NCBI GenBank assembly: GCA_016718655.1
Contig: JADKCV010000003.1
Span: 124,001 to 188,000, forward strand
Reading direction: 5' to 3'
DNA from: Flavobacteriales bacterium
GTDB lineage: Bacteria > Bacteroidota > Bacteroidia > Flavobacteriales_F > PHOS-HE28
DNA length: 64,000 nt
Numbering within the stretch: the stretch's first letter is position 1; the number at the start of each line of letters is the position of its first letter. This document shows positions 35,051 through 43,490 of the stretch, piece after piece. Position numbers and translations under genes: made by a program. The notes under the pieces were generated by a model, which was not told the DNA's origin, did no database searches, and was given only the letters and a program-made list of their open reading frames with translations.

Positions 35051-36070
35051 TCACCGGGTGGCGAAGTGGCTGCGGTAGCGCTGCCAGAGCGTGCGTAGCG
35101 ATGCGGGAGGATGACCCTGTGCCCGGAGCGCGGCACTGAGCGTGGGGATGTGGGCCACGTGCCGAAGCAGTTCGCGCCAGCACCGGAAGATGGTGTACGA
35201 AGGGTCGTAGATGTGGCCCGGCTCGGAGGTCACGCCATTGAGCTCCATCACCAGGAACCGTCCCTGTTGCAGCGCTCCGTCATCAGGAGCGCGCACGTCG
35301 AGCCGCCCGTAGTGGAAGCCCGTGGTATCGGCCAGGAGCTCGTCCACGGCCTGTTCCAGTTGTTCGGTGCGCAGGTGGCCCCCATCCAGGAAGGTGGTGC
35401 CCCGGCAGTGGTTGCCGATCGGTTCCACCACCACGCGTTCGCCGGATGCCGGCACGGTGGCGAGCAGTGCGGCGCGGTAGGTGCGCAGGCGGGGCAGCTG
35501 CTTGCTGCCGCGAAAGGTGCGGCGTAACAAGTCCTCCACCGTGGTCCGTCCATCGCCCTGCACGGCGAGGAAGGCCTTGGTAGCGATGGAGAGCAGGCGC
35601 GTACGTCCGGTGTGCGGGTCCTTCAGGAAGAAGAGCCCGTACTCGTGCTGCCACGGCACCAGGCGTTGCACCAATTGCGTCGTGCGGGAGGCTGCGAGCA
35701 GGCGCTGCAGTTCCGCTTCGTCGGCCACCAGGGTCACCCCTTCCCCGCGTTCGCCCACATCGGGCTTCAGGATCAGGGGTGCGCTGAGTTCCGCGTCGCG
35801 CAGGCGCTGTTGCACGGTGGTCCAGGGCGTGTCAGGCTGCACCAGCACCGTGGTGGGATACGCACGTTGCGGCAGTCGGGCAAGGATGTCGTGCTTGCGT
35901 TCACCGAAGAAGCCACCGAGGTCGATGGCGGGGTTCACGTTGGTGAAGAAGGCGCCATGACCGCTGCGTAGTGCGTGCCACAAAGCAGCGGGGATCACCG
36001 GCAGGTGGATCAGTTGCCAAGGCCAGTACTCGTGGTTGAGCCGATCACGCCAATGCCTCAACGCCCGCAT
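35051..36070 (-). CDS. ATP-grasp domain protein (D-Ala-D-Ala ligase-like)
   Basis: A 339-aa protein. The N-terminus (HEYWPWQLIHLPVIPAALWH, then FFTNVNPAIDLGGFFGERKH) is typical of an ATP-grasp family from Bacteroidota of unknown substrate. The ATP-grasp core shows PLILKPDVGERGEGVTLVAD (glycine-rich loop), QHEYGLFFLKDP, LSIATKAFLAVQGDGRTTVE and FLVMELNGVTSEPGHIYDPS (metal-binding E.N near 290). It would form a carboxylate-amine or similar bond using ATP; the substrate is unknown. It ends 12 bp from the convergent T9SS gene. The start at 36070 is 12 nt from the stop of the DinB gene, suggesting one transcript. Confidence 0.82.
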   Translation of the reverse strand: MRALRHWRDRLNHEYWPWQLIHLPVIPAALWHALRSGHGAFFTNVNPAIDLGGFFGERKHDILARLPQRAYPTTVLVQPDTPWTTVQQRLRDAELSAPLILKPDVGERGEGVTLVADEAELQRLLAASRTTQLVQRLVPWQHEYGLFFLKDPHTGRTRLLSIATKAFLAVQGDGRTTVEDLLRRTFRGSKQLPRLRTYRAALLATVPASGERVVVEPIGNHCRGTTFLDGGHLRTEQLEQAVDELLADTTGFHYGRLDVRAPDDGALQQGRFLVMELNGVTSEPGHIYDPSYTIFRCWRELLRHVAHIPTLSAALRAQGHPPASLRTLWQRYRSHFATR

Positions 36071-36082
36071 GCTGCCGAATGC

Positions 36083-36583
36083 TCAGTGCTGGCGGTGGTT
36101 CTGCGTGGACACGGCCACACCCAGATGCCCGTTGATGCGCACATGGGGCAGCGCTTGTTCCAAGGCGATGCGGACCATCGCGAGGTGGTGCACACCATGA
36201 TCGGCGAGGTAGAGCAGTTCGCGCTTCAGGGTAGTCTCGGCGCCCGTACCCAGCGGCACACCGGGAAGATCGGCATCCATGCGCAACTCACGGTCCGCGC
36301 CGAGTTGTTCCAGGTGGCGCTTGCTCCAGGCCACGGAGGCGCGCGCGGCGGCCACCTCGGTCTCGATCTGCAGGTCGCGCCGGCGTCGGTCGTAGCTGAA
36401 GGAACCCGTATCCACGGCGGAGAGCAGGCACTGATAGAACTCCAGGATGTGACGGATGTGCTGGCCCACGCTGCTGCCGAACAGGAGCGTGTGGCCACGC
36501 ATGAGCTCCTCATCGGAGAGTTGTTCCAGGATGGCATCCACCTGCGCGAGCACGGCGATGTTGTGGTCGACCAGGGTCCTCAT
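36083..36583 (-). CDS. DinB-family four-helix protein
   Basis: A 166-aa protein from the ATG at 36583 (MRTLVDHNIAVLAQVDAILE). It has the DinB metal-binding histidines: His in SSVGQHIRHILEFYQCLL (about residue 45) and the pair in LLYLADHGVHHLAMVRIALE (about 135). DinB-like proteins are four-helix bundles; many are metal-dependent thiol transferases or of unknown role. An in-frame upstream start at 36619 adds 12 Pro-rich residues and is less likely. It probably shares a transcript with the ATP-grasp gene. Confidence 0.82.
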   Translation of the reverse strand: MRTLVDHNIAVLAQVDAILEQLSDEELMRGHTLLFGSSVGQHIRHILEFYQCLLSAVDTGSFSYDRRRRDLQIETEVAAARASVAWSKRHLEQLGADRELRMDADLPGVPLGTGAETTLKRELLYLADHGVHHLAMVRIALEQALPHVRINGHLGVAVSTQNHRQH

Positions 36584-36641
36584 GTGTACGCTCGGGGGTG
36601 GTCGTGGTGCGCCTTGCACAAGCGGGCGATCCGCTGTTCCT

Positions 36642-37031
36642 TCACCGTCCGGTCCATTGCTTCACGTCCTCCATTGCGACCGTGCGCGACCGAACGAGCA
36701 CGAAAGTAGCGAGTAGCAACACACCCAACGCAAGGGCGAAGAGCAGGCCACCGTCGCCCTGCACTTCGATGCCGAGCACGGTGAGGTGTGCGCCGAGCGC
36801 ACCGAGCATGATGCCGATGGCCAATGCGGCACCCAACCAGTTCCAACGCGTGGTCAGGAGCAGGATGGCCGCCACCAGTTCAGCGACGCCGGAGGCCAAG
36901 CGACCCCAAGGCTCAACACCGAGTGTGGAGAAGATGTGGACGGATTCCGGCGCACCGGAGAACTTGAAGTAGAGGGTCTGCAACAGGATGATCGCGGCGG
37001 CGATGCGGGGCAGGTGCGTGAGGTAGCGCAT
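36642..37031 (-). CDS. DoxX-like membrane protein
   Basis: A 129-aa protein with four membrane helices (LPRIAAAIILLQTLYFKFSG, LASGVAELVAAILLLTTRW, LGAALAIGIMLGALGAHL, LLFALALGVLLLATFVLVR). FKFSGAPESVHIFSTLGVEP at helix 1 is the DoxX hallmark. The family is linked to quinone or redox metabolism, but this branch is uncharacterised. The gene starts at the ATG at 37031, just after the YHS gene's stop (25 bp), so it is probably co-transcribed with it. Confidence 0.85.
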   Translation of the reverse strand: MRYLTHLPRIAAAIILLQTLYFKFSGAPESVHIFSTLGVEPWGRLASGVAELVAAILLLTTRWNWLGAALAIGIMLGALGAHLTVLGIEVQGDGGLLFALALGVLLLATFVLVRSRTVAMEDVKQWTGR

Positions 37032-37056
37032 GGTGGGGTGTCGGGGTGGTGTATGA

Positions 37057-37521
37057 TCAGCGTGCGTGCACAAAGGCCTTCCAATTGGCATCGGCCGCGC
37101 GGTGCAGCCGTACTTCGTCCTTGTTCCAGGTGGTGAGCGTGTTGTTGAAGAAGGCGTTGTAGAACAGGAAGAGCTTGCCGTCCTTCACCTTGAAGGTCTC
37201 CGGGTCCACCTCCACCTTCTCGTTGGTGGCCCCCATGGCGTAGGCGCAGTAGCCACCGTACTGGGGCAGGTAGCGCTCCGGCATACGCTTGAAGAGCTCC
37301 AGGTAGGCCTGGGTGGAGAAGTGGAAGGTGGCTCCTTGGTGCACGTGGCTGTAGCGCGGCAGTCCTTTGCGGGCCTTGCCTTCGGCGAAGTAGGCCACCG
37401 GGTCGTAGCCTTCCACCCACAGGCCCTTGGCATCCACGTTGAAGTAAGGCGCCGGCTTGGCCTGGGCCATGAGCAGGGTGGCGGAGAACAGCAGGGTGAG
37501 CAGCACGGATGAGCGTAGCAT
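37057..37521 (-). CDS. Periplasmic YHS-domain protein
   Basis: A 154-aa exported protein: signal peptide MLRSSVLLTLLFSATLLMAQ, then a YHS-type fold with GLWVEGYDPVAYFAEGKARK, YSHVHQGATFHFSTQAYLEL and YLPQYGGYCAYAMGATNEKV. YHS domains bind metals or sense redox and are found in Cu/heavy-metal-linked proteins; here the conserved CxYG-like YGGYCAYA is present. The following DoxX gene makes a YHS-DoxX pair, a recurrent arrangement. The exact role is unknown. Confidence 0.87.
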   Translation of the reverse strand: MLRSSVLLTLLFSATLLMAQAKPAPYFNVDAKGLWVEGYDPVAYFAEGKARKGLPRYSHVHQGATFHFSTQAYLELFKRMPERYLPQYGGYCAYAMGATNEKVEVDPETFKVKDGKLFLFYNAFFNNTLTTWNKDEVRLHRAADANWKAFVHAR

Positions 37522-37620
37522 GGTGGGCGGCGCGGTCCAATTGGGGATCGAACGCGAGGGTGGTCGCAGCGCGATCCTGTTCCTGACAGCCCACGTGGAA
37601 CGCTGGTTCCAGGAGGTCTG

Positions 37621-37851
37621 TCAAAGCACCTTCTCTCCGCGCTTGGGGCGCAGTGCATCACGCACCAGCTTCAAATGCTGCTCGTCGCATTCCAGCGTGG
37701 CGGTGGCGCGAATGGGCAGTCGGGTGACCCAATGCCGGTAGCCCGTGATGTGTTCGCGGGCGCAGAACTCATCCAGGTGACGCAGGAAATGTTCGGCGGT
37801 CGTGGGGGCGTCGGGCCCGAAGAAATCCCAATGGAAGCGGAGCAGTGGCAT
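37621..37851 (-). CDS. Small conserved hypothetical protein
   Basis: A 76-aa protein from the ATG at 37851: MPLLRFHWDFFGPDAPTTAE, then HFLRHLDEFCAREHITGY and ATATLECDEQHLKLVRDALR. The HWDFFGPDA opening looks like a conserved small-protein family, function unknown to me. Its ATG overlaps by two bases the ATG of the divergent LysE-type gene. An upstream in-frame start at 37977 would place 42 more residues inside that gene, which is unlikely. Confidence 0.65.
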   Translation of the reverse strand: MPLLRFHWDFFGPDAPTTAEHFLRHLDEFCAREHITGYRHWVTRLPIRATATLECDEQHLKLVRDALRPKRGEKVL

Positions 37852-38506
37852 GGCGGAGGTGCGCAAATTTGCGGAAGTGGAAGCCTTGTTGTTCTTCGTC
37901 GTGGCCACCGTGGCCAGTTTCATCGGCTCGTTGCAGGCCGGTGTGGTGAACACGGCGGTGCTGGCGCACACCATCAAGTGGGGTCAGGTGGCGGGCCGGC
38001 GGATGGCCTTGGGAGGTGCGTTGCCAGAGCTGGTGTATGCAGCGGTGGCCTTCGTGGGTGCTGGCTGGCTGGTGCACGCGTTGGGCATCGGCACCACGGG
38101 GATCACCTTGGTGGTGGCCTCGATCCTGCTGCTGTTGGGCGTGTACTTCCTCTTCCTCTACCACCCCAAACCCGCCGCGGTGGGCGAGGACAAGTTGACC
38201 GGTGATCTCCGACGCGGGATGTTGTTGGGCTTCGCGAACCCCCAGCTGTTGCTGTTCTGGTGCGGTGTGCGCCTGATGGTGGTGTCCTGGGGCATGGATG
38301 GTGAAGGGTTTTTGGAGGGGGCCGCGTTCGCGTTGGGTGCGTTCACCGGTGCGATCGTGCTGCTGTTGATCCTGGTGCGCATGGGTGTGAAGGCGCAGGA
38401 GCGCTTGTCGCCGACGGGGCTGCGCCGCTTGTTCCGGGGGATCGGTGCGGTGCTGGCGGTAAGCGGTGCGTACGCGGTGCTGCGCTCGCAAGGCTGGGTC
38501 CCTTAG
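37850..38506 (+). CDS. LysE/RhtB-type exporter
   Basis: A 218-aa membrane protein with six helices (ALLFFVVATVASFIGSLQAG, LGGALPELVYAAVAFVGAGW, GITLVVASILLLLGVYFLFL, GMLLGFANPQLLLFWCGVRL, GAAFALGAFTGAIVLLLILV, RGIGAVLAVSGAYAVLRS). GSLQAGVVNTAVLAHTIKWG and GFANPQLLLFWCG match the LysE/RhtB amino-acid efflux fold (G.x.PGP-like turn and NPK-like motif). The substrate is unknown. The ATG at 37850 shares two bases with a divergent start codon; a GTG at 37859 is an alternative. Confidence 0.83.
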   Translation: MAEVRKFAEVEALLFFVVATVASFIGSLQAGVVNTAVLAHTIKWGQVAGRRMALGGALPELVYAAVAFVGAGWLVHALGIGTTGITLVVASILLLLGVYFLFLYHPKPAAVGEDKLTGDLRRGMLLGFANPQLLLFWCGVRLMVVSWGMDGEGFLEGAAFALGAFTGAIVLLLILVRMGVKAQERLSPTGLRRLFRGIGAVLAVSGAYAVLRSQGWVP

Positions 38507-38518
38507 AGAGCAAGGGTG

Positions 38519-39517
38519 TCAGGCCAGCCGATCGCTGAGCAGGCGCATCTCCATCATGGGCGCCATCTTCTCGTACAGGATGCGGTAGGTGGTATCGGTG
38601 ATGGGCATGTCCACACCGAGCTTGGCGTTGATCTCGTGCACGCACTTCACGGCGTAGTAGCCCTCGGCCACCATGTTCATCTCCAGCTGCGCGGCCTTCA
38701 CGCTGTAGCCCTTGCCCACCATGGTGCCGAACTCGCGGTTGCGGCTGAAGGTGGAATAGGCCGTCACCAACAGGTCACCGAGGTAGGCCGGTTCGTTGAT
38801 GTCCCGTTTGATGGGATGCACGGCCTCCACGAAGCGCGCGATCTCCTGGATGGCTCGGCTCACCAGTACCGCGCGGAAGTTGTCGCCATACCCCAGGCCC
38901 ACACTGATGCCCGCGCACACAGCGATGACGTTCTTGAGGATGGCACCGTACTCCGTGCCGTAGATATCGTCGCTGAGGGTGGTCTTCAGGAAGCGGCCGT
39001 TCAGTGCGGCGCTCATGGCCCTGGCAGTGGTGGGTTCCTGGCTGGCGATGGTGAGGTAACTGAGCCGTTCCATGGCCACCTCCTCCGCGTGACAAGGACC
39101 ACAGATCACCCCGAAGTCGCGTTCCGCCACGCCCCAGTGTTGGAAGAGGTATTCACCCACGATCTGGTTGGTCTCGGGCACGATGCCCTTCACGGCACTG
39201 AAGAGGACCTTGCCCTTCAATTCGGCGGGGTCCAGCTGGTCCATGGTGGCCTTCAGGAAGGCGCTGGGCACAGCGATCACCAGCACATCGGCATCGCGCA
39301 CCACGGCATGGATATCCGGGTCCATGGCCAGACGCTCCCCGTTGAATTGCGCGGCGCTGATATAGTCCGGGTTGTGGCCATAGGCCTTGATGTGTGCGAT
39401 GGTCTCGGGACGGCGCACCCACCAGCCCACCCGCTCGGCGTTGCTGGAAAGGAGCTTCACCAGGGCGGTACCCCAGCTGCCTGCGCCGATCACGGCGATG
39501 CGTTGTGCGGTGGTCAT
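38519..39517 (-). CDS. gpsA: Glycerol-3-phosphate dehydrogenase [NAD(P)+]
   Basis: A 332-aa enzyme reducing dihydroxyacetone phosphate to sn-glycerol 3-phosphate for phospholipid synthesis. Rossmann motif IAVIGAGSWGTALVKLL (7-23), then VLVIAVPSAFLKATMDQ, the substrate-binding block GTEYGAILKNVIAVCAGISV with catalytic Lys, and VSRAIQEIARFVEAV. Full family length. The ATG at 39517 is chosen over an upstream start at 39559 because the Rossmann strand follows directly. It is convergent with the LysE-type gene. Confidence 0.97.
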   Translation of the reverse strand: MTTAQRIAVIGAGSWGTALVKLLSSNAERVGWWVRRPETIAHIKAYGHNPDYISAAQFNGERLAMDPDIHAVVRDADVLVIAVPSAFLKATMDQLDPAELKGKVLFSAVKGIVPETNQIVGEYLFQHWGVAERDFGVICGPCHAEEVAMERLSYLTIASQEPTTARAMSAALNGRFLKTTLSDDIYGTEYGAILKNVIAVCAGISVGLGYGDNFRAVLVSRAIQEIARFVEAVHPIKRDINEPAYLGDLLVTAYSTFSRNREFGTMVGKGYSVKAAQLEMNMVAEGYYAVKCVHEINAKLGVDMPITDTTYRILYEKMAPMMEMRLLSDRLA

Positions 39518-39630
39518 CGTTGGCGAAGTTCGTTGTTGCGCCGGATACGGTCGGTCCAAGCCCGAATGATCGACCTGATGGGTCGACCCGAGGCTGCATC
39601 GACCAAGGATACACGAAGCGCTCCGACGGA

Positions 39631-41304
39631 TCAGAACGTGACCTGCACCACCTCCTCCTTCCCCTCGCGCAACACCTTCACCGCGGCGTTATCGCCCTTG
39701 TTGAACTGACCGAGGGCCTTCATGTAGCCCATCATGTCGGTGACCGGCAATGCGCCGATGGCGATGACCACATCCCCCTTGCGCAAGCCGGCGTTGGCCG
39801 CGGGCTTCCCGTCGGTGACCCCATCGATGCGCATGCCCTTGCCGTCGTAGAGGTAATCGGGCACCACGCCCAAGGTCACTTTGAAGCGCGGGGTGTTCTC
39901 GGTGTTCACCTCCTCGGTCTTGGTGAAGGGCACCTTGCCATCATCGTTCAGCGAGGTGATGAGCGACTCGATGTAACGCGTGATGCGGAACATGCCGTCG
40001 TAGTTGATCTTCTCCTCGTCGTCGCTGGGCTTGTGGTAGTCCGCGTGGGTGCCGGTGAAGAAGTGGATGGCGGGCACGTCCTGCAGGTAGAAGCTGGTGT
40101 GGTCGCTGGGTCCGATGCCACTGGTGGTGGTGCGCACCTTGAGGTCACCGACCAACACACGCGACACTTCCTCCCACGCCGGGGAGGTGCCCACGCCGTT
40201 GATGCCGATGGCGCCGCTGCTGTCCAGGCGACCCACCATGTCCAGGTTGATCATGTAGTTGAGCTCTGCGATGGGCAGCGTGGGGTGCTTGGTCCAGAAG
40301 TTCGAACCGTAGAGTCCCTTCTCCTCGCCACTGAAGGCGATGAAGAGGTAGTCGTTGGCCCGTGCTTCGTCCATCTCGGCCAGGTCGCGCGCCAGTTGCA
40401 TCAACACGGCCACGCCACTGGCGTTGTCATCGGCACCGTTGTGGATGGCGCGCTCGCCGCGGTGCAGGCTGCCCTCATCGCCCCAGCCCAGGTGGTCGAG
40501 GTGTGCACCGATCACCACCACGTTCGGCTTGCCGTTGTCCAAGAGGCCCACCACGTTGGTGCCGGTGCGTTCCTCCCGCACGATGTCCACGTTGATCGCG
40601 CAGGGATTGTTGTCGATGACGTGTTCCTGGAGCTGCTTGTTCGTGAGGAACACGGCAGGCACGGACAACACCGGTGCCTTGGGCGAGAGTTTGAGGGTGG
40701 GGTCCTCGGCCTGTGGATCGTCGTTGTAGAACAGGATGCCGATGGCCCCTTTGGCGATCGCGTGTTCCGCCCGGGCGAAGAGGTCGTGATGAGCGATGTA
40801 CTTCGAATGGGGATGGATGCCATCCGGTGAGCTGATGGCGATGGCGGCGATACGTCCGGCCAAGGACACCTCCCCATAATCATCATGGTTGAGATCGGGA
40901 GCAAGGATCCCATAGCCCACCTTGTAGATCTTGCCCAGGGCGCTGCCCGCAGCGGAGAAGGGCATGGGTGCGAAGTCCTCGTTGACCTTCACCCGCTTAC
41001 GGCCCACCTGCAGCGTATTGGCGGTCCCCAGAACGGGCTCGGCCTTGAAGGTGAAGGTCTGCAAGTAGGAGGCCTTATTGCCATAGGGCATCAGTCCCAC
41101 GTTGCCGAACTTGGCTGCGATGTACTCCACCGCCATGCGTTCGCCCTCGGTGCCGGTCTCGCGGCCTTCGAGCAGGTCACTGGCGAGGTACTTCACGTCG
41201 TACTTCAACTGGTCCAGCACATCGGCATCGGGCATCAATTGGGCCTTGGCCATGCTCGGAGCGAGGAGCAGGGCGACTGTGAGGAAGCGGGCGGCGATCT
41301 TCAT
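39631..41304 (-). CDS. M28-family metallopeptidase with PA and PDZ domains
   Basis: A 557-aa exported aminopeptidase-like enzyme: signal peptide MKIAARFLTVALLLAPSMAK, a PA insert (about 110-245, including GAIGILFYNDDPQAEDPTLK), then the M28 catalytic domain. Zinc ligands are visible in VVIGAHLDHLGWGDE (His), HNGADDNASGVAVL (Asp), FSGEEKGLYGS (Glu-Glu), NLDMVGRLDSS (Asp) and THADYHKPSD (His). A C-terminal PDZ domain (LRKGDVVIAIGALPVTDMMG) may recognise substrate. It digests peptides in the periplasm or outside the cell. The start at 41304 is supported by TATCTTCG 8 nt upstream. Confidence 0.93.
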   Translation of the reverse strand: MKIAARFLTVALLLAPSMAKAQLMPDADVLDQLKYDVKYLASDLLEGRETGTEGERMAVEYIAAKFGNVGLMPYGNKASYLQTFTFKAEPVLGTANTLQVGRKRVKVNEDFAPMPFSAAGSALGKIYKVGYGILAPDLNHDDYGEVSLAGRIAAIAISSPDGIHPHSKYIAHHDLFARAEHAIAKGAIGILFYNDDPQAEDPTLKLSPKAPVLSVPAVFLTNKQLQEHVIDNNPCAINVDIVREERTGTNVVGLLDNGKPNVVVIGAHLDHLGWGDEGSLHRGERAIHNGADDNASGVAVLMQLARDLAEMDEARANDYLFIAFSGEEKGLYGSNFWTKHPTLPIAELNYMINLDMVGRLDSSGAIGINGVGTSPAWEEVSRVLVGDLKVRTTTSGIGPSDHTSFYLQDVPAIHFFTGTHADYHKPSDDEEKINYDGMFRITRYIESLITSLNDDGKVPFTKTEEVNTENTPRFKVTLGVVPDYLYDGKGMRIDGVTDGKPAANAGLRKGDVVIAIGALPVTDMMGYMKALGQFNKGDNAAVKVLREGKEEVVQVTF

Positions 41305-41312
41305 GGTGGCCG

Positions 41313-41320
41313 CGAAGATA
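41313..41320 (-). promoter_or_regulatory. Near-leaderless -10 element
   Basis: TATCTTCG on the minus strand, 8 nt before the ATG at 41304 of the M28 peptidase. Confidence 0.5.
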
Positions 41321-41384
41321 CCGAGGCTGCATACCTTCGGTGGACGGGGCCGCGTTGGTATGACGCTTGCATGAACCTCCATCC

Positions 41385-41609
41385 ATGAAGAACCTCCTTG
41401 TCGGGCTGGCCGGTGTGTTGGCCCTGCTGTACTTGTTGAATCCCACGCTCGGCGTGTTCGAGTTCATCCCGGACAACATCCCTTTGGTGGGCAACCTGGA
41501 CGAGGCCACGGCGAGCATGGTGTTGCTGGCGGTGTTGCGTTACTTCGGCTGGGACATCGGCAACCTCTTCAAGAACCGCACGGCGATCGACCTGCGCAAG
41601 GATCCCTGA
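41385..41609 (+). CDS. DUF1232/YkvA-like small membrane protein
   Basis: A 74-aa protein (MKNLLVGLAGVLALLYLLNP, then FEFIPDNIPLVGNLDEATAS and VLRYFGWDIGNLF). The DxIPD.IP.xGxLDE motif is the YkvA/DUF1232 signature of small membrane-associated proteins. An in-frame ATG at 41367 would add MHEPPS. Its stop overlaps the ATG of the HEAT-cyclophilin gene by one base (TGATG), so the two are coupled. Confidence 0.8.
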   Translation: MKNLLVGLAGVLALLYLLNPTLGVFEFIPDNIPLVGNLDEATASMVLLAVLRYFGWDIGNLFKNRTAIDLRKDP

Positions 41610-43468
41610 TGAAACACGCGCTTTGGCCCTTCCTGGCAGTGGCGGTCGTGGCCTGTTCCACCCGCGAACCGCTGCCCTCCGAGCCCCCCAACCGCTGGGC
41701 CGATGAGCGTTTGTGGCCCATCCTGGAAGCCCAAGAGCATCGTAACACCGCCTCGTTGTGTGCCTTGCTGAAGGACACCTCGGCGACCGTGCGCGCAGCT
41801 ACGGCGCTGGCTCTTGCGTCAGTTCAAGACTCGACCTCCGTTCCATGCTTGATGGAGGCGCTTGAAGATAGCGTCTCTGAGGTTCGCGTGACGGCCCTGT
41901 TCGCGCTCGGTTTCATCGCCAACGACAGCACGGTGGACCGAATGGCCGAGTTCTCCGACCGCGAACGAGATAGCACCGTACACAGGGCTTACCAGAGCGC
42001 CCTGTTCCTGAACCTGCAACGTCGGGATCGGTTCGAAGACCTGCGACCGGTGATCTTCCACCTGGAACGCAACGGCGGCCAGGAACGCGCGCGTGCTGCG
42101 GATGCCATTCGACGCATGCCTGCCAGGCAATGGTTGCAAGACAGCGCGCTGGTAAGGCGCGCCTTGGAGTTGGAGAACGACCCCGAGATACGAGCCTTGC
42201 TCATTCGGGGGCTTGCCGCATTGAGGGGCGGTGGGGACATCGCGATGTTGAAGGAACTTGCGTTGCACGGGCGGACGCCAAGTATCCGGATCAGCGCGCT
42301 GCGTTCCTTGGGCCATCGCTTCGTGAACGAGAAGCCCGTTGCACTGTATGGACCACTTGCGGATCCGGAACCCATGGTGCGGGCGGTCGCACTCGAACAA
42401 CTCGGTGGGATCGGCGATCATCTCCAGGCGGACAGTGTGCTCGCCATGCTGCCCCGTATCGATGAACGCGACAGCCTCGCAAGGATCGGCACGCTGGGCC
42501 TGTTGCTGCGCAGCAGCGCGCACAACCACGACATGAAGGAGGAACTGCGGCGCAGGCGACCAACGCAGCCTTACTTACGTGCGGAATGGTTGCGCGCCCT
42601 GGCGCATGATGACACAGTGATCACGGAGGACAGTCTGGAGAAGATCATGCTAAGCGGGGAGCATCCCGCTGTTCGTCAAGTGGCGTTCGAGCTTCTTTCG
42701 ACACGCGTTCGATACCGGTCGATGATGCCGCGCGCGATCACGCCCGATATGCAACTGCGCGAAGAAGCTCCGTTCCACCACAAGGTGTTCCAGAGCGGTG
42801 ATGCCGGTCTGATCAGTGCCCTGGCGGAACAACTTCGTATGTCCTCACCCGAAGATCTGTCCATCCTGTTCCCTAAAGTGGTGGAAGAGAAAGCGCTGGC
42901 CTCGCTCCATCCCATTCGTGACCTGGAGGCTATACATCTGATGCAAGAACTCGTTGCGCGTAGGGATGGACTTCCGCCAAAAGCGTCATCCGCTATTCCC
43001 TTCAACCATCCGATCGACAGGGCACGTCTGCTAGCGTTGGAACAAGGTCAGCAGTACCGGATCAGCACGAGCAAAGGCGAGATCATCATCGCGACGGATG
43101 TTGATGAATGCCCCGGCAGCAGCCTCGCCTTCGATTCCTTGGTCACCGAAGGCTACTACAACGGCAAGGCCTTCCACCGCATGGTACCCGACTTCGTGGT
43201 TCAGGGGGGCTGTCCGCGTGGCGATGGCTATGGTGGCATGCCATGGACCCTGCGCACGGAGATCGGTCGCAGCCCGTTCACGGCCGGATCGGTGGGTCTG
43301 GCGAGTGCGGGCCGTGATACGGAGAGTTGCCAATTCTTCATCACCCACATCGCGACGCCCCACCTGGATGGCCGCTATACGCGCTTCGGCGAAGTGGTGG
43401 AAGGCATGGACGTGGTATACCGCCTTACCGTTGGCGATGTGATGCAGCGTGTGGAGCGCGTGGATTGA
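41609..43468 (+). CDS. HEAT-repeat lipoprotein with C-terminal cyclophilin domain
   Basis: A 619-aa lipoprotein: MKHALWPFLAVAVVACSTRE with lipobox VVAC (Cys about 16). Residues about 45-450 are HEAT/PBS-like helical repeats (ALLKDTSATVRAATALALAS, LEDSVSEVRVTALFALGFIA, SIRISALRSLGHRF). The last about 155 residues form a cyclophilin-type peptidyl-prolyl isomerase: YRISTSKGEIIIATDVDECP, YYNGKAFHRMVPDFVVQGGC (F.R), SVGLASAGRDTESCQFFITH (Q.F) and LDGRYTRFGEVVEGMDVV. The probable role is folding or chaperoning of exported proteins from the membrane. It is coupled to the DUF1232 gene. Confidence 0.9.
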   Translation: MKHALWPFLAVAVVACSTREPLPSEPPNRWADERLWPILEAQEHRNTASLCALLKDTSATVRAATALALASVQDSTSVPCLMEALEDSVSEVRVTALFALGFIANDSTVDRMAEFSDRERDSTVHRAYQSALFLNLQRRDRFEDLRPVIFHLERNGGQERARAADAIRRMPARQWLQDSALVRRALELENDPEIRALLIRGLAALRGGGDIAMLKELALHGRTPSIRISALRSLGHRFVNEKPVALYGPLADPEPMVRAVALEQLGGIGDHLQADSVLAMLPRIDERDSLARIGTLGLLLRSSAHNHDMKEELRRRRPTQPYLRAEWLRALAHDDTVITEDSLEKIMLSGEHPAVRQVAFELLSTRVRYRSMMPRAITPDMQLREEAPFHHKVFQSGDAGLISALAEQLRMSSPEDLSILFPKVVEEKALASLHPIRDLEAIHLMQELVARRDGLPPKASSAIPFNHPIDRARLLALEQGQQYRISTSKGEIIIATDVDECPGSSLAFDSLVTEGYYNGKAFHRMVPDFVVQGGCPRGDGYGGMPWTLRTEIGRSPFTAGSVGLASAGRDTESCQFFITHIATPHLDGRYTRFGEVVEGMDVVYRLTVGDVMQRVERVD

Positions 43469-43490
43469 CCACCGCGAGGTGTGATCCGCA

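Noticed and set aside
37801..37850. Earlier in-frame start for the LysE-type exporter at 37802
   Set aside because: The added 16 residues are polar and lie over the divergent gene; the first helix begins right after the 37850 start.
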